Assembly (NCBI RefSeq): GCF_035497915.1
Contig: NZ_DATJCS010000025.1
Coordinates: 62,001-126,000 of the forward strand
Source of the DNA: Serpens sp035497915
GTDB taxonomy: Bacteria > Pseudomonadota > Gammaproteobacteria > Pseudomonadales > Pseudomonadaceae
Length of the DNA stretch: 64,000 nucleotides
Direction of reading: 5' to 3'
The notes under the pieces were generated by a model. The model did not search any database and had not been told where the DNA came from. It saw nothing but the letters and a program-made list of their open reading frames with translations. The position numbers were made by a program, and so were the translations under genes. Within the stretch, counting starts at the first letter, position 1, and each line of letters begins with the position of its first letter. Below are positions 1 through 8,551 of this stretch, in pieces.

Positions 1-204
1 CGCCGGGAAGGACAGCACGTTGGTGGCGTAGTCCTTGTGCCGCCAGGTGCGGTTCAGTTCGCGGCCTTCGTCTTCGTCGACCAGGCGGATGGTCAGTTCC
101 GAATCGCCGCTGCGCTGGCGCAGGGCTAGTTCGCACCAGCGGCGGAAATCGGCCTCGGCCGGGTGCTGACCGTTGCTGGCCAGCTGCAAATCCAGCTCAA
201 GCAT
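1..204 (-). CDS. ybeY: Endoribonuclease YbeY, N-terminal part (cut by window edge)
   Basis: YbeY is a metal-dependent endoribonuclease of 16S rRNA 3' end maturation and ribosome quality control in the cytoplasm. The reverse strand from an ATG at 204 reads about 68 residues without a stop to the window edge and ends in DYATNVLSFPA, the conserved segment before the YbeY family core; the zinc-binding HxxxHxxxxxH motif lies outside. The start overlaps the end of ybeZ by 8 bases, so the two are translationally coupled. The neighbour order miaB-ybeZ-ybeY is the classic gammaproteobacterial arrangement and supports the call. This part was translated by hand from bases 1-204. Confidence 0.9.
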   Translation of the reverse strand, partial: MLELDLQLASNGQHPAEADFRRWCELALRQRSGDSELTIRLVDEDEGRELNRTWRHKDYATNVLSFPA

Positions 205-1231
205 GGTCGTCGGTCCGTGCGCCCGGGTCGTTGTCGGCGGGGGTGTGACGGTTCGAGCGGCTGGTGGCCTGCTCGTCCTCGAAGCGCTCGTAGGCTTCGA
301 CGATTCGCTGCACCAGCGGATGGCGTACCACGTCCTTGGGCTGGAAGTGGGTGAAGCTGATGCCCGGCACGTCCTTGAGCACCTTGATCACATGAGCCAG
401 GCCGCTCTTGGTGCCGCGTGGCAGGTCGACCTGGGTGATGTCGCCGGTGATCACCGCCGTGGAGCCGAAACCGATGCGCGTGAGGAACATCTTCATCTGT
501 TCCAGCGTGGTGTTCTGGCTCTCGTCGAGGATGATGAAGCTGTTGTTCAGCGTGCGGCCACGCATGTAGGCCAGCGGCGCAATCTCGATCACCTGCTTCT
601 CGATCAGGCGCGCCACGTGCTCGAAGCCGAGCATCTCGTACAGCGCGTCGTAGAGCGGGCGCAGATAGGGGTCGATCTTCTGTGCCAGGTCGCCGGGCAG
701 GAAGCCGAGCTTCTCGCCGGCCTCGACCGCCGGGCGCACCAGCAGGATGCGGCGCACCTGTTCGCGCTCCAGCGCGTCGACTGCGGCGGCCACCGCCAGG
801 TAGGTCTTGCCGGTGCCGGCCGGGCCGATGCCGAAGTTGATGTCGTTGTCGAGGATCGCCTTGACGTAGCGCTGCTGGTTGGCGCCGCGCGGGCGGATCA
901 TGCCCTTCTTGGTGCGCAGCGCGACCCCGGCGTCGGCCTTGCCGGCTTCCAGCTCGACCATGGCCGATTCCTGCAGGAACAGGTGGACCAGTTCGGGCGA
1001 GAGTTCGACGCTCTTGGTTTCGCGATACAGGCGGCGCAGGAGATTCTCGACGTTCTGCGTATGGCGCTTGTCGCCGACCAGCTCGAACTGATTGCCCCGG
1101 TTGCGGATTTCCACCGCCAGGCGCTGTTCGATCAGGCGCAGGTGTTCGTCGAATTGTCCGCAGAGATTGGCGAAGCGACGGGCTTCGAAGGGTTCGAGGG
1201 TGAAATGGTGATGCTCGGTGGAGGTGTTCAA
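197..1231 (-). CDS. ybeZ: PhoH-family ATPase YbeZ
   Basis: This is a PhoH-like P-loop ATPase of about 344 residues that works with YbeY in rRNA and ribosome maturation. The Walker A segment GPAGTGKTYLA and the Walker B-like FIILDESQN are present, together with the family stretch RPRGANQQRYVKAI before the P-loop. The open frame runs up to a TTG at 1270, but the family normally begins at the residues equivalent to NTSTEHHHFTLEP, so the TTG at 1231 is preferred; neither start has a strong ribosome site. It lies between miaB and ybeY on the same strand and is probably one transcription unit with them, although a REP pair sits between it and miaB. Confidence 0.92.
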   Translation of the reverse strand: MNTSTEHHHFTLEPFEARRFANLCGQFDEHLRLIEQRLAVEIRNRGNQFELVGDKRHTQNVENLLRRLYRETKSVELSPELVHLFLQESAMVELEAGKADAGVALRTKKGMIRPRGANQQRYVKAILDNDINFGIGPAGTGKTYLAVAAAVDALEREQVRRILLVRPAVEAGEKLGFLPGDLAQKIDPYLRPLYDALYEMLGFEHVARLIEKQVIEIAPLAYMRGRTLNNSFIILDESQNTTLEQMKMFLTRIGFGSTAVITGDITQVDLPRGTKSGLAHVIKVLKDVPGISFTHFQPKDVVRHPLVQRIVEAYERFEDEQATSRSNRHTPADNDPGARTDDHA

Positions 1232-1356
1232 GGGGCTTAAGGATGCCTTGGGCAGTAACGATGAGGGCAAGGATAGCGCCGGGGAGGTCGGGCGGGAAGG
1301 AGGGGAGTGTCAGCGGGCGGTTATTCGTCGTGTCGGAGAGCAGCCGGAGCGGCTAC

Positions 1357-1429
1357 TGTGGGAGCGGACTTGTCCGCGAGTCTCCAGGCGGGGCCTGCAA
1401 AAAAGCTCGCGAATGAATTCGCTCCCACA
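1357..1429. repeat. REP-type inverted pair
   Basis: Two head-to-head palindromic units: TGTGGGAGCGGACTTGTCCG on one side and, read on the other strand, TGTGGGAGCGAATTCATTCG. Each folds by itself (GCGGAC/GTCCGC, GCGAAT/ATTCGC) and the pair can fold as a larger cruciform. It sits between miaB and ybeZ and may shield or process the shared mRNA. Confidence 0.85.
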
Positions 1430-1441
1430 GGTTTTCCGGGT

Positions 1442-2770
1442 TCAATCCAGCAGCGTGCCGCGCAGCGAGTGGGGCAGGGCGTCGTCGATGTGTACTGTGG
1501 CGAACTGGCCGATCAGCTGCGGGTTGTCGCAGCGGAAATTGACGATGCGGTTGTTCTCGGTGCGGCCCTGCAGCATGCCCGGGTCCTTCTTCGAGTAGTC
1601 GGTCACCAGGATGCGCTGGGTGCTACCCACCATGCGCCGGCTGATCTCGAAGCCCTGCTGGTTGATGCGCTGCTGGAGGATCTGCAGACGCTGCTTCTTC
1701 ACCTCTTCCGACGTGTCGTCGGCCAGGTCGGCGGCCGGCGTGCCGGGGCGGGCGCTGTAGACGAAGGAGAACGAGAAGTCGAAACCGACCTCCTCGATCA
1801 GCTTCATGGTCTGCTCGAAATCCCGGTCGGTCTCGCCGGGGAAGCCGACGATGAAGTCCGAGCTGATGCACATCTCCGGTACCGCCGCCCTAAGCTTGCG
1901 GATGCGCGACTTGTATTCCAGCGCGGTGTGGTTGCGCTTCATGGCCGCCAGCACCCGGTCAGAGCCGGACTGCACCGGCAGATGCACGAACTTCACCAGT
2001 TCCGGGATCTCGGCGTGGGCCTGGATCAGCGCGTCGGAGAACTCCAGCGGGTGGCTGGTGGTGTAGCGGATGCGCTCGATGCCGTCGATTGCGGCAACGA
2101 GATAGAGCAGCTCGGCAAAGTCGGTAATGCCGCCATCACCGTTCTCGCCGCGGTAACCGTTGACGTTCTGGCCCAGCAGGGTGACTTCCTTTACGCCGTT
2201 CTCGGCCAGGTGGATGATCTCGCCCAGCACGTCATCCAGCGGGCGGCTGACTTCCTCGCCGCGGGTATAGGGCACCACGCAGAAGGTGCAGTACTTGCTG
2301 CAGCCTTCCATGATCGACACGTAGGCGCTGGGGCCATCCACGCGCGGCTCGGGCAGGCGGTCAAACTTCTCGATTTCCGGGAAGGAGATGTCCACCTGCG
2401 GCGTCTGGGTGGTGCGCGCCGCATCGATCATCTCCGGCAGACGGTGCAGGGTCTGCGGACCGAACACCACGTCTACATAGGGTGCACGGTCACGGATCGC
2501 CGCGCCTTCCTGGCTGGCCACGCAGCCACCGACACCGATCACCAGTTGCGGATTGTCCTGCTTCAGCTCGCGCCAGCGGCCGAGCTGGGAGAACACCTTC
2601 TCCTGGGCCTTTTCGCGGATCGAGCAGGTGTTGAGCAGGATCACGTCGGCCTCTTCGGCCTTGTCGGTGAGTTCCAGGGCCTGATGTTCGCCCAGCAGGT
2701 CGACCATGCGCGAGCTGTCGTACTCGTTCATCTGGCAGCCGTGGGTTTCGATGTAGAGCTTCTTGGCCAT
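1442..2770 (-). CDS. miaB: tRNA-2-methylthio-N6-dimethylallyladenosine synthase MiaB
   Basis: MiaB is the radical SAM methylthiotransferase that converts i6A37 to ms2i6A37 in tRNAs reading UNN codons. The 442-residue protein starts MAKKLYIETHGCQMNEYDSS, the N-terminal UPF0004 domain with its first cluster cysteine; further cluster cysteines follow in NTCSIREKAQEK and GCVASQEG. The radical SAM triad is visible as CSKYCTFC, and a C-terminal TRAM domain ends the protein (ILVTDYSKKD... FATVHIDDALPHSLRG). The frame is open upstream to 2866, but the ATG at 2770 matches the family start. Length is normal. Confidence 0.97.
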   Translation of the reverse strand: MAKKLYIETHGCQMNEYDSSRMVDLLGEHQALELTDKAEEADVILLNTCSIREKAQEKVFSQLGRWRELKQDNPQLVIGVGGCVASQEGAAIRDRAPYVDVVFGPQTLHRLPEMIDAARTTQTPQVDISFPEIEKFDRLPEPRVDGPSAYVSIMEGCSKYCTFCVVPYTRGEEVSRPLDDVLGEIIHLAENGVKEVTLLGQNVNGYRGENGDGGITDFAELLYLVAAIDGIERIRYTTSHPLEFSDALIQAHAEIPELVKFVHLPVQSGSDRVLAAMKRNHTALEYKSRIRKLRAAVPEMCISSDFIVGFPGETDRDFEQTMKLIEEVGFDFSFSFVYSARPGTPAADLADDTSEEVKKQRLQILQQRINQQGFEISRRMVGSTQRILVTDYSKKDPGMLQGRTENNRIVNFRCDNPQLIGQFATVHIDDALPHSLRGTLLD

Positions 2771-2946
2771 GTGTACGGGAATGGGTCGGGCGGAAGGAGC
2801 GCGGATTATAGGGGGCTGGCTACGCAGCGGCCATAGGCGGCGGGATGTGTGGTCGTGGGTTGTCACTGGCGATGTGCTATGCTGCGCCGCTTTTTTTTGG
2901 CTCCAGTTACCTCGTTCGGGCTTGGTGTAAGCCCCAGGGTTGAAGT

Positions 2947-3798
2947 ATGAAGCTTTCCCTAATCGTTTCTACGTACAACCGGCCGGATGCACTCGATGCT
3001 GTGCTGCATGGGTTGCAGCAACAGCAGGGAGTTCAAGAAACCGACTGGGAAATCTTGATTGCCGATGATGGCTCCGGCGCAGAAACGTCCCGTGTAGTCC
3101 GGCACTGGCAGGCGCTTCTTGGCAAACGTCTGAAACATGTGTGGCATGAAGATCGTGGGTTCCGGTTGGCCGCCATCAGGAATCGGGCTGCCATCAAAGC
3201 CGAGGGCGATTATCTGGTCTTTATCGACGGCGACTGTGTGCCGTTTCCGGATTTTGTCGCGATGCACCTGAAGCTTGCCGAACCGGGCAAGAGCGTGGCG
3301 GGGAGCAGGATCCTGCTTGCCGAAGGCTTTACCCGGGAACTGCTGACCTCGTCCTGTCCCCATGCGCCAGCGCTTTGGTCCAAATGGCAGTGGTTCAAGG
3401 GATGGCTCGGGAAGGATGTGAACAAGGCGTTTGGCTGGCTTCGCCTGAATCTTGGGGCCTGGCGTGATCGCAAGGCTGGCGATTGGCGTGTGTATCGGGG
3501 CTGCAACTTCGGCGTCTGGGCGCATGATTTCCATACCGTCGATGGCATGGACGAAGCCTTCTCCGGCTGGGGCTATGAGGATTCCGACTTTGCCGTGCGC
3601 CTGTTGCGCGCCGGCGTGCGCATCAAGGATGGGCGTTTCGCCGTACCGGTCCTGCACCTCTGGCACCGGGAAAATGACCGTTCCAAACAGCTGGAAAACT
3701 GGCGACGCTTCGAAGCATCGCTGAACGGCACCCATGTCCGGGCGACCCGGGGCTTATCATCCCTTGACCAACCTGTTGCTGCCGAAAGTATCCAATGA
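2947..3798 (+). CDS. Family 2 glycosyltransferase, probably LPS or surface glycan
   Basis: This is a 283-residue GT-A fold glycosyltransferase. The N-terminal part reads MKLSLIVSTYNRPDALDAVL, with the nucleotide-sugar binding IADDGSG and a DGDC metal-binding variant of the DxD motif in VFIDGDCVPFPDF. A C-terminal segment with FSGWGYEDSDFAVRLLRAG is the ED-containing acceptor region found in GT2 proteins that carry a GT27-like C-terminal domain. No membrane span is obvious, so it is likely cytoplasmic or membrane-peripheral. It overlaps the next gene by ATGA (3795) and is followed by galE and a waaG-like gene, which points to LPS core work. It is visibly more A/T-rich than flanking genes. The acceptor sugar cannot be told. 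Confidence 0.85.
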   Translation: MKLSLIVSTYNRPDALDAVLHGLQQQQGVQETDWEILIADDGSGAETSRVVRHWQALLGKRLKHVWHEDRGFRLAAIRNRAAIKAEGDYLVFIDGDCVPFPDFVAMHLKLAEPGKSVAGSRILLAEGFTRELLTSSCPHAPALWSKWQWFKGWLGKDVNKAFGWLRLNLGAWRDRKAGDWRVYRGCNFGVWAHDFHTVDGMDEAFSGWGYEDSDFAVRLLRAGVRIKDGRFAVPVLHLWHRENDRSKQLENWRRFEASLNGTHVRATRGLSSLDQPVAAESIQ

Positions 3799-4121
3799 GT
3801 AAACGCGAAGCCCCCATTTTCAAGGTCATCTTCCTCAACCAGGGCCAGGTGTACGAGATGTACGCCAAGCAGATCTTCCAGAGCGATCTGTGGGGATTTC
3901 TGGAAATCGAGGAGTTCGTGTTCGGCGAGCGCACGCAGATGGTTGTCGACCCCAGCGAGGAAAAGCTCAAGGCCCAGTTCGAGGGCGTGCTGCGCAGCTT
4001 CGTGCCGATGCACGCGATCATCCGCATCGATGAGGTGGAACGGCTGGGCACGCCTAAAATCAGCGAGGCGAAGGGCGGCAGCAATGTCATGCCGTTTCCG
4101 ATGCCCATGCCGGACAAGTAA
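3795..4121 (+). CDS. DUF1820 family protein
   Basis: A 108-residue protein resembling the proteobacterial DUF1820 family (KVIFLNQGQVYEMYAKQIF near the start, then GFLEIEEFVFGERTQMVVDP and IDEVERLGTPKI). No signal peptide or membrane span is visible, so it is a soluble cytoplasmic protein; its function is not established. Its ATG overlaps the stop of the upstream glycosyltransferase, so the two are co-translated. In other pseudomonads I recall this gene next to miaB without the glycosyltransferase, so it is more likely part of the ancestral backbone than of the glycan group. Confidence 0.85.
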   Translation: MSKREAPIFKVIFLNQGQVYEMYAKQIFQSDLWGFLEIEEFVFGERTQMVVDPSEEKLKAQFEGVLRSFVPMHAIIRIDEVERLGTPKISEAKGGSNVMPFPMPMPDK

Positions 4122-4175
4122 GGGCTGATTCAACCCAGGACCACGGCCTGCGAGGGTCGTACAAGGAGTGATTGC

Positions 4176-5198
4176 GTGAAACCCACAATTCTCGTTACCG
4201 GCGGCGCTGGCTATATAGGCTCCCATGTGGTGTTGGCACTGCTCGAAGCGGGCCAGAATGTGCTGGTGTTGGATAACCTCAGCAACAGCTCGCTCGAATC
4301 CCTGGCGCGCGTCGAACGCCTCTGCGGGCGCGCGCCGCGTTTCGTCGAGGGTGACATCCGTGACCGCGCGCTGCTCGACCGGCTGTTCGCCGAGCATCCC
4401 ATTGAAGCCGTGATGCACTTCGCCGGCCTCAAGGCGGTCGGTGAAAGCGTGCAGCAGCCGCTGCGCTACTACGAAAACAACGTCGCTGGCAGCATCACCC
4501 TGTGTCAGGCGATGACCGCTGCCGGCGTGTTCCGTCTGGTGTTCAGCTCCTCGGCCACCGTGTATGGCGAGCCACCGCAGATGCCGATTCGCGAGGACTT
4601 TCCCACCGGTACGCCGACCAATCCCTACGGTCGCTCGAAGCTGATGGTCGAGGAAATTCTCCGTGACCTGTCGCTCTCCGAACCTCGCTGGAGTATTGCG
4701 CTGCTGCGCTACTTCAACCCGGTTGGCGCCCACCCTAGCGGGCTGATTGGCGAGGATCCTCAGGGCATTCCCAATAACCTGCTGCCTTATATCAGCCAGG
4801 TGGCTGTCGGTAAGCTCAAGGAACTCGGCGTATTCGGCAACGATTACCCGACCGTCGATGGCACCGGCGTGCGTGATTACATTCATGTCATGGACCTGGC
4901 CGACGGTCACCTCAAGGCACTCGATGCACTGGCGGACCGTGGCGGGGTGAATGTCTGGAACCTCGGTACCGGCACCGGCTACAGCGTGCTGCAGATGATC
5001 CACGCCTTCGAGCAGGCCAGCGGGCGTGCCGTCGCCTATCGCGTCGCCCCCCGACGAGCGGGTGACATCGCCGAATGCTGGGCCGACCCGTCGCGGGCCG
5101 AGCGCGAGCTGGGCTGGAAGGCCCGGCGCGGGCTGGAAGAAATGATGGCGGATACCTGGCGGTGGCAGTCGAACAATCCACAGGGCTATGGACAGTAG
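4176..5198 (+). CDS. galE: UDP-glucose 4-epimerase
   Basis: GalE interconverts UDP-glucose and UDP-galactose, supplying activated galactose for surface glycans. The 340-residue protein has the extended SDR NAD-binding motif TGGAGYIGSH at the N-terminus, the catalytic serine in FSSSATVYGEP, the YxxxK pair in NPYGRSKLMVE, and the family ends LRYFNPVGAHPSG and NLGTGTGYSVLQM. A GTG start at 4176 is chosen because AAGGAG lies at the right distance upstream (4163-4168). It follows the DUF1820 gene by about 54 bases and precedes a waaG-like gene on the same strand, so its product probably feeds glycosyltransferases encoded beside it. Confidence 0.95.
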   Translation: MKPTILVTGGAGYIGSHVVLALLEAGQNVLVLDNLSNSSLESLARVERLCGRAPRFVEGDIRDRALLDRLFAEHPIEAVMHFAGLKAVGESVQQPLRYYENNVAGSITLCQAMTAAGVFRLVFSSSATVYGEPPQMPIREDFPTGTPTNPYGRSKLMVEEILRDLSLSEPRWSIALLRYFNPVGAHPSGLIGEDPQGIPNNLLPYISQVAVGKLKELGVFGNDYPTVDGTGVRDYIHVMDLADGHLKALDALADRGGVNVWNLGTGTGYSVLQMIHAFEQASGRAVAYRVAPRRAGDIAECWADPSRAERELGWKARRGLEEMMADTWRWQSNNPQGYGQ

Positions 5199-5317
5199 AG
5201 AAGGAGGTCGCGGTTCGGGAATTTTTGCTCTCGAAATGGTCGGATGCTTCTGGCTAGCCGGGCAGAACACGCCAGACTCCAGTCCGCATCTTCGAGGCCC
5301 TAAAGGATGAACCCATT

Positions 5318-6433
5318 TTGAAACTGGCTTTTACACTGTTCCGCTACTTCCCTTATGGCGGCCTTGAAAGGGACATGCTCGCCCTTGCACAGCTGATGCA
5401 CGAGCGTGGCCACGAGGTGACCATCTATAGCCGTAGTTGGGAAGGCGCGCGACCAGACCTTCCAGTGGTCCTGCTGCCCGTGCGGGCCATGACCAACCAC
5501 GGTGCCAATGCCGCCTTCGCCCGACGTTTCCTGGCGGAACTGCCCGCCGATGTGGATGCCGTGGTGGGCTTCAACAAGATGCCGGGCCTGGACTTCTACT
5601 ACGCGGCCGACGTGTGCTTCGCCGAGAAGGCCTACGCTGAGCGCAGCTGGCTGTACCGCTTGACGTCACGCGCCCGCAGCTCGCTGGCCATGGAGGCGGC
5701 GGTGTTCGGCCGTGACGCTCGCACCCAGATCCTGATGATTTCCCGAACGGAATCGCTGATCTACCAGAAGTACTACCAGACACCGCAGGATCGCATCCAT
5801 TTCGTGCCGCCAGGCATCAACCGCTCCCGCGGTGTGCCGGCGGATTACGCGAAGATTCGTCCCGAACTGCGACAGCAATACGGGCTGGCCCCGGATGACA
5901 TTTTGCTGATGATGGTTGGCTCGGATTTCAGGCGCAAAGGATTCGATCGGGCGCTGCGGGGAATTGCTGCCCTGCCCCAGGAGCTGCGCTACCGGGTCCG
6001 TGTCTGGGTGGCCGGGCAGGACAAGCCGCAATCTCTGGAAGGATTGGCTGAGCAGTTGGGCATTGCCGATCGCCTGAAGGTTTTGGGCGGTCGCGACGAT
6101 GTTGCCCAATTGCTGTGGTCCGCCGACCTGCTCCTGCATCCGGCTCGCAGTGAAATGGCCGGGCTGGCCTTGCTGGAAGCGATGATCGCGGGGGTGCCGG
6201 TGATTGCCACCGAGGTGTGCGGCTACGCCCACTACATCACGGATCACGCGATGGGTGAGGTGATCGATGCCGAAGCCGCGGACGCCACGATTGCCGCCGC
6301 CATCCAGCGCACCCTGCAGACCCCGCGCGAAGAGTGGATCGGCCGCGCCCGCCACATGATCGAGCACGCCGACATCTTTTCCATGACCCAGCGCGCCGCC
6401 GAGCTGATCGAGCGCGGCGCTTCCCGCCGGTAA
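5318..6433 (+). CDS. WaaG-type LPS core glycosyltransferase (GT4)
   Basis: This GT-B fold glycosyltransferase matches WaaG, the enzyme that adds the first glucose to heptose II of the LPS inner core at the cytoplasmic face of the inner membrane. WaaG landmarks are all present: RYFPYGGLERD, YSRSWEGARP, GFNKMPGLDFYYAADVC, LTSRAR, VPPGIN, MVGSDFRRKGFDRAL, GQDKP, LLLHPA and EVCGYAHYI, with the GT4 acidic pair in EMAGLALLEA. Length (371) is standard. The start appears to be TTG at 5318, with AAGGA about 10 bases upstream. Because the canonical pseudomonad waaG lies in the waa cluster elsewhere, this is either a second copy or a relocated core gene. It converges on the Sel1 gene with only 13 bases between. 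Confidence 0.88.
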   Translation: MKLAFTLFRYFPYGGLERDMLALAQLMHERGHEVTIYSRSWEGARPDLPVVLLPVRAMTNHGANAAFARRFLAELPADVDAVVGFNKMPGLDFYYAADVCFAEKAYAERSWLYRLTSRARSSLAMEAAVFGRDARTQILMISRTESLIYQKYYQTPQDRIHFVPPGINRSRGVPADYAKIRPELRQQYGLAPDDILLMMVGSDFRRKGFDRALRGIAALPQELRYRVRVWVAGQDKPQSLEGLAEQLGIADRLKVLGGRDDVAQLLWSADLLLHPARSEMAGLALLEAMIAGVPVIATEVCGYAHYITDHAMGEVIDAEAADATIAAAIQRTLQTPREEWIGRARHMIEHADIFSMTQRAAELIERGASRR

Positions 6434-6446
6434 CGATCGACGCTGA

Positions 6447-6989
6447 CTAGGGCAACGGAGCCAGCGGTGAGCTGGCGTCGATGGTCCGCAGCTCCTGCAA
6501 GTAGCTGCGGAAGATGTGGCCGAGTATCTGCGTGGCCACCGCCAGCTCCTCCCGGGACATCTGCTCGGCGACCAGGTCGGCACCGTCCAGCGCCTCTTCC
6601 GAGCCGTTCACCGCCGCCATCTTCAGCACGATGAAGGCCTGGATATTGCTGGCCGGAACCCCTTCACCCTTGAAGAACATGGTGCCGAGCCGGCGCTGGG
6701 CTTCGGCGTGGCCCTGCAGGGACGCCATTTCGTACCAGCGCAGCGCCTGTTGCAGGTCCTGCTGGGTATGGCGGCCGGTGTAGAAGAATTCGCCCAATTC
6801 GAACTGCGCCTGGGTGTCGCCTTCCAGGGCGATCACCTGGCAACTGTTCAGTGCTTCGCTCAGCAGTTCGGGCGCCAGGTCGAGCGCGCAACGCCCGGTG
6901 GCAGGTACCAGCAGGTCGTTGTCACTGGCCAGCGACACGGGAACGAACAACAGACAGCACAGGCTCAGAATGTGGCTGGTGCGAATCAT
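6447..6989 (-). CDS. Exported Sel1-like repeat protein
   Basis: A 180-residue protein with a signal peptide (MIRTSHILSLCCLLFVPVSLAS) and two Sel1/TPR-like repeats: GDTQAQFELGEFFYTGRHTQ and GHAEAQRRLGTMFFKGEGV. A helical C-terminal part follows. Sel1 repeats usually form a protein-protein interaction surface; here the protein is likely periplasmic. The cysteines in the signal region are not in a clear lipobox. It is convergent with the waaG-like gene and separated from hemL by a REP pair, so it is probably transcribed on its own. The specific role is unknown. Confidence 0.8.
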   Translation of the reverse strand: MIRTSHILSLCCLLFVPVSLASDNDLLVPATGRCALDLAPELLSEALNSCQVIALEGDTQAQFELGEFFYTGRHTQQDLQQALRWYEMASLQGHAEAQRRLGTMFFKGEGVPASNIQAFIVLKMAAVNGSEEALDGADLVAEQMSREELAVATQILGHIFRSYLQELRTIDASSPLAPLP

Positions 6990-7127
6990 GGGAATCCAGG
7001 GCGCCCATACAGGCAGGCGGGTTCAGGCGACCGGCACATTATGGGATAACCCGTGCGCGGGTTACAAAGCCTTTCGGCCCGGAGGGATTTGCCATTCTGC
7101 TGCGACGGTGGCGGGGGCGCCTGCCAT

Positions 7128-7198
7128 TGTGGGAGCGGACTCGTCCGCGAGGCTTTTGTGGGGTCATGCCAAAAGCTCGCGAACAAGTTCGCTCCCAC
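7128..7198. repeat. REP-type inverted pair
   Basis: TGTGGGAGCGGACTCGTCCG faces an inverted unit GCTCGCGAACAAGTTCGCTC. It is located just after the hemL stop (read on the minus strand) and occupies much of the 232-base gap between hemL and the Sel1 gene; the rest of that gap shows no other clear element apart from the Sel1 promoter region. Confidence 0.85.
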
Positions 7199-7221
7199 CG
7201 TTCCGTGCAGTCCTGGCGGTG

Positions 7222-8505
7222 TTACTTCAGCTGCGCGAAGGCGCGCTCGGCCGCGTCCAGGGTGATCTTCAGCTCGGTCTCGCCATGGGCGATGGAGGTG
7301 AAGCCGGCCTCGAAGGCGCTCGGTGCCAGGTACACGCCGCCTTGCAGCATCAGGTGGAAGAAGCGGTTGAAACGCTGCGCATCGCTGGCCATCACGTCGG
7401 CGAAGGTCTGAATGCTGTCGGCGCCGCTGAAATACAGGCCGAACATGGCGCCCACCTGGGTGGTGACGAACGGGATGCCGGCGGCATCGGCGCGGTCCTG
7501 CAGGCCCTGCAGCATGCGGCTGGTGTAGTCGGCCAGCTCGGCATGGAAGCCGGGACGGCTGATCAGCTTCAGGGTGGTCAGGCCGGCGGCCATGGCCAGC
7601 GGGTTACCGGACAGGGTGCCGGCCTGGTAGACCGGGCCCAGCGGCGAGACGCAGGACATGATCTCGCGCTTGCCACCGAAGGCGCCGACCGGCATGCCGC
7701 CGCCGACGATCTTGCCGAAGGTGGAGAGGTCCGGGGTCACGCCGAAGTGCGCCTGGGCGCCACCAAGGGCGACGCGGAAACCGGTCATTACCTCGTCGAA
7801 GATCAGCACCACGCCGTGCTCGTCGCACAGCGCGCGCAGGCCTTCCAGGAAGCCCGGCACCGGCGGCACGCAGTTCATGTTGCCGGCCACCGGTTCGACG
7901 ATGATGCAGGCGATCTCCTGGCCACGCTGGCTCAGGGTTTCGCGCACGGTGTCGAGGTCGTTGTAGGGCAGGGTCAGGGTGTGCTGGGCGAAGGCCGCCG
8001 GTACACCGGGCGAGCTGGGTACGCCGAAGGTCAGCGCGCCGGAGCCGGCCTTGACCAGCAGGCTGTCGGAGTGGCCGTGGTAGCAGCCTTCGAACTTGAT
8101 GATGGTGTCGCGGCCGGTGAAGCCGCGGGCCAGGCGGATGGCGCTCATGGTGGCTTCGGTGCCGGAGCTGACCATGCGCACCATTTCCATCGACGGCACC
8201 AGCGAGCAGACCAGCTCGGCCATCTCGGTTTCCAGCGCGGTCGGCGCGCCGTAGGACAGGCCGTGTTCCAGCTGGCGGCGTACCGCGTCGAGTACGTCCG
8301 GATGGGCGTGGCCGAGGATCATCGGGCCCCAGGAGCCGACGTAGTCGACGTAGCGCTTGTCGTCCTCATCGACGATGTAGGCGCCTTCGGCGTGCTTGAT
8401 GAACAGCGGCGTGCCGCCGACGCCCTTGAAGGCGCGCACCGGCGAGTTCACGCCACCGGGAATGTGCTGCTGGGCCTGGTTGAAGAGGATTTCGGAACGG
8501 GACAT
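7222..8505 (-). CDS. hemL: Glutamate-1-semialdehyde 2,1-aminomutase
   Basis: HemL converts glutamate-1-semialdehyde to 5-aminolevulinate, the committed precursor of haem and other tetrapyrroles, using PLP or PMP in the cytosol. The 427-residue protein starts MSRSEILFNQAQQHIPGGVN, has the class III aminotransferase core IFDEVMTGFRVALGGAQ and the PLP lysine in STFGKIVGGGMPVGAFGG. The start at 8505 fits the family; longer upstream reading is unlikely. It is followed upstream on the same strand by thiE and thiD with a gap of 46 bases, consistent with a thiD-thiE-hemL operon. Confidence 0.97.
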   Translation of the reverse strand: MSRSEILFNQAQQHIPGGVNSPVRAFKGVGGTPLFIKHAEGAYIVDEDDKRYVDYVGSWGPMILGHAHPDVLDAVRRQLEHGLSYGAPTALETEMAELVCSLVPSMEMVRMVSSGTEATMSAIRLARGFTGRDTIIKFEGCYHGHSDSLLVKAGSGALTFGVPSSPGVPAAFAQHTLTLPYNDLDTVRETLSQRGQEIACIIVEPVAGNMNCVPPVPGFLEGLRALCDEHGVVLIFDEVMTGFRVALGGAQAHFGVTPDLSTFGKIVGGGMPVGAFGGKREIMSCVSPLGPVYQAGTLSGNPLAMAAGLTTLKLISRPGFHAELADYTSRMLQGLQDRADAAGIPFVTTQVGAMFGLYFSGADSIQTFADVMASDAQRFNRFFHLMLQGGVYLAPSAFEAGFTSIAHGETELKITLDAAERAFAQLK

Positions 8506-8551
8506 GCGGGCCTCGCGAATCAGGGGCGGACCGCAGCCCGCCGGCTCGGGA

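Noticed and set aside
173..1240. Long plus-strand open frame opposite ybeZ (355 codons)
   Set aside because: Composition is that of an antisense shadow of a GC-rich gene (His/Gln/Val/Leu-rich, no motif); the minus-strand product is a complete PhoH-family protein.
1307..2836. Plus-strand open frame of 509 codons opposite miaB
   Set aside because: MiaB on the other strand has all its cluster cysteines and a normal length, so this is a shadow frame.
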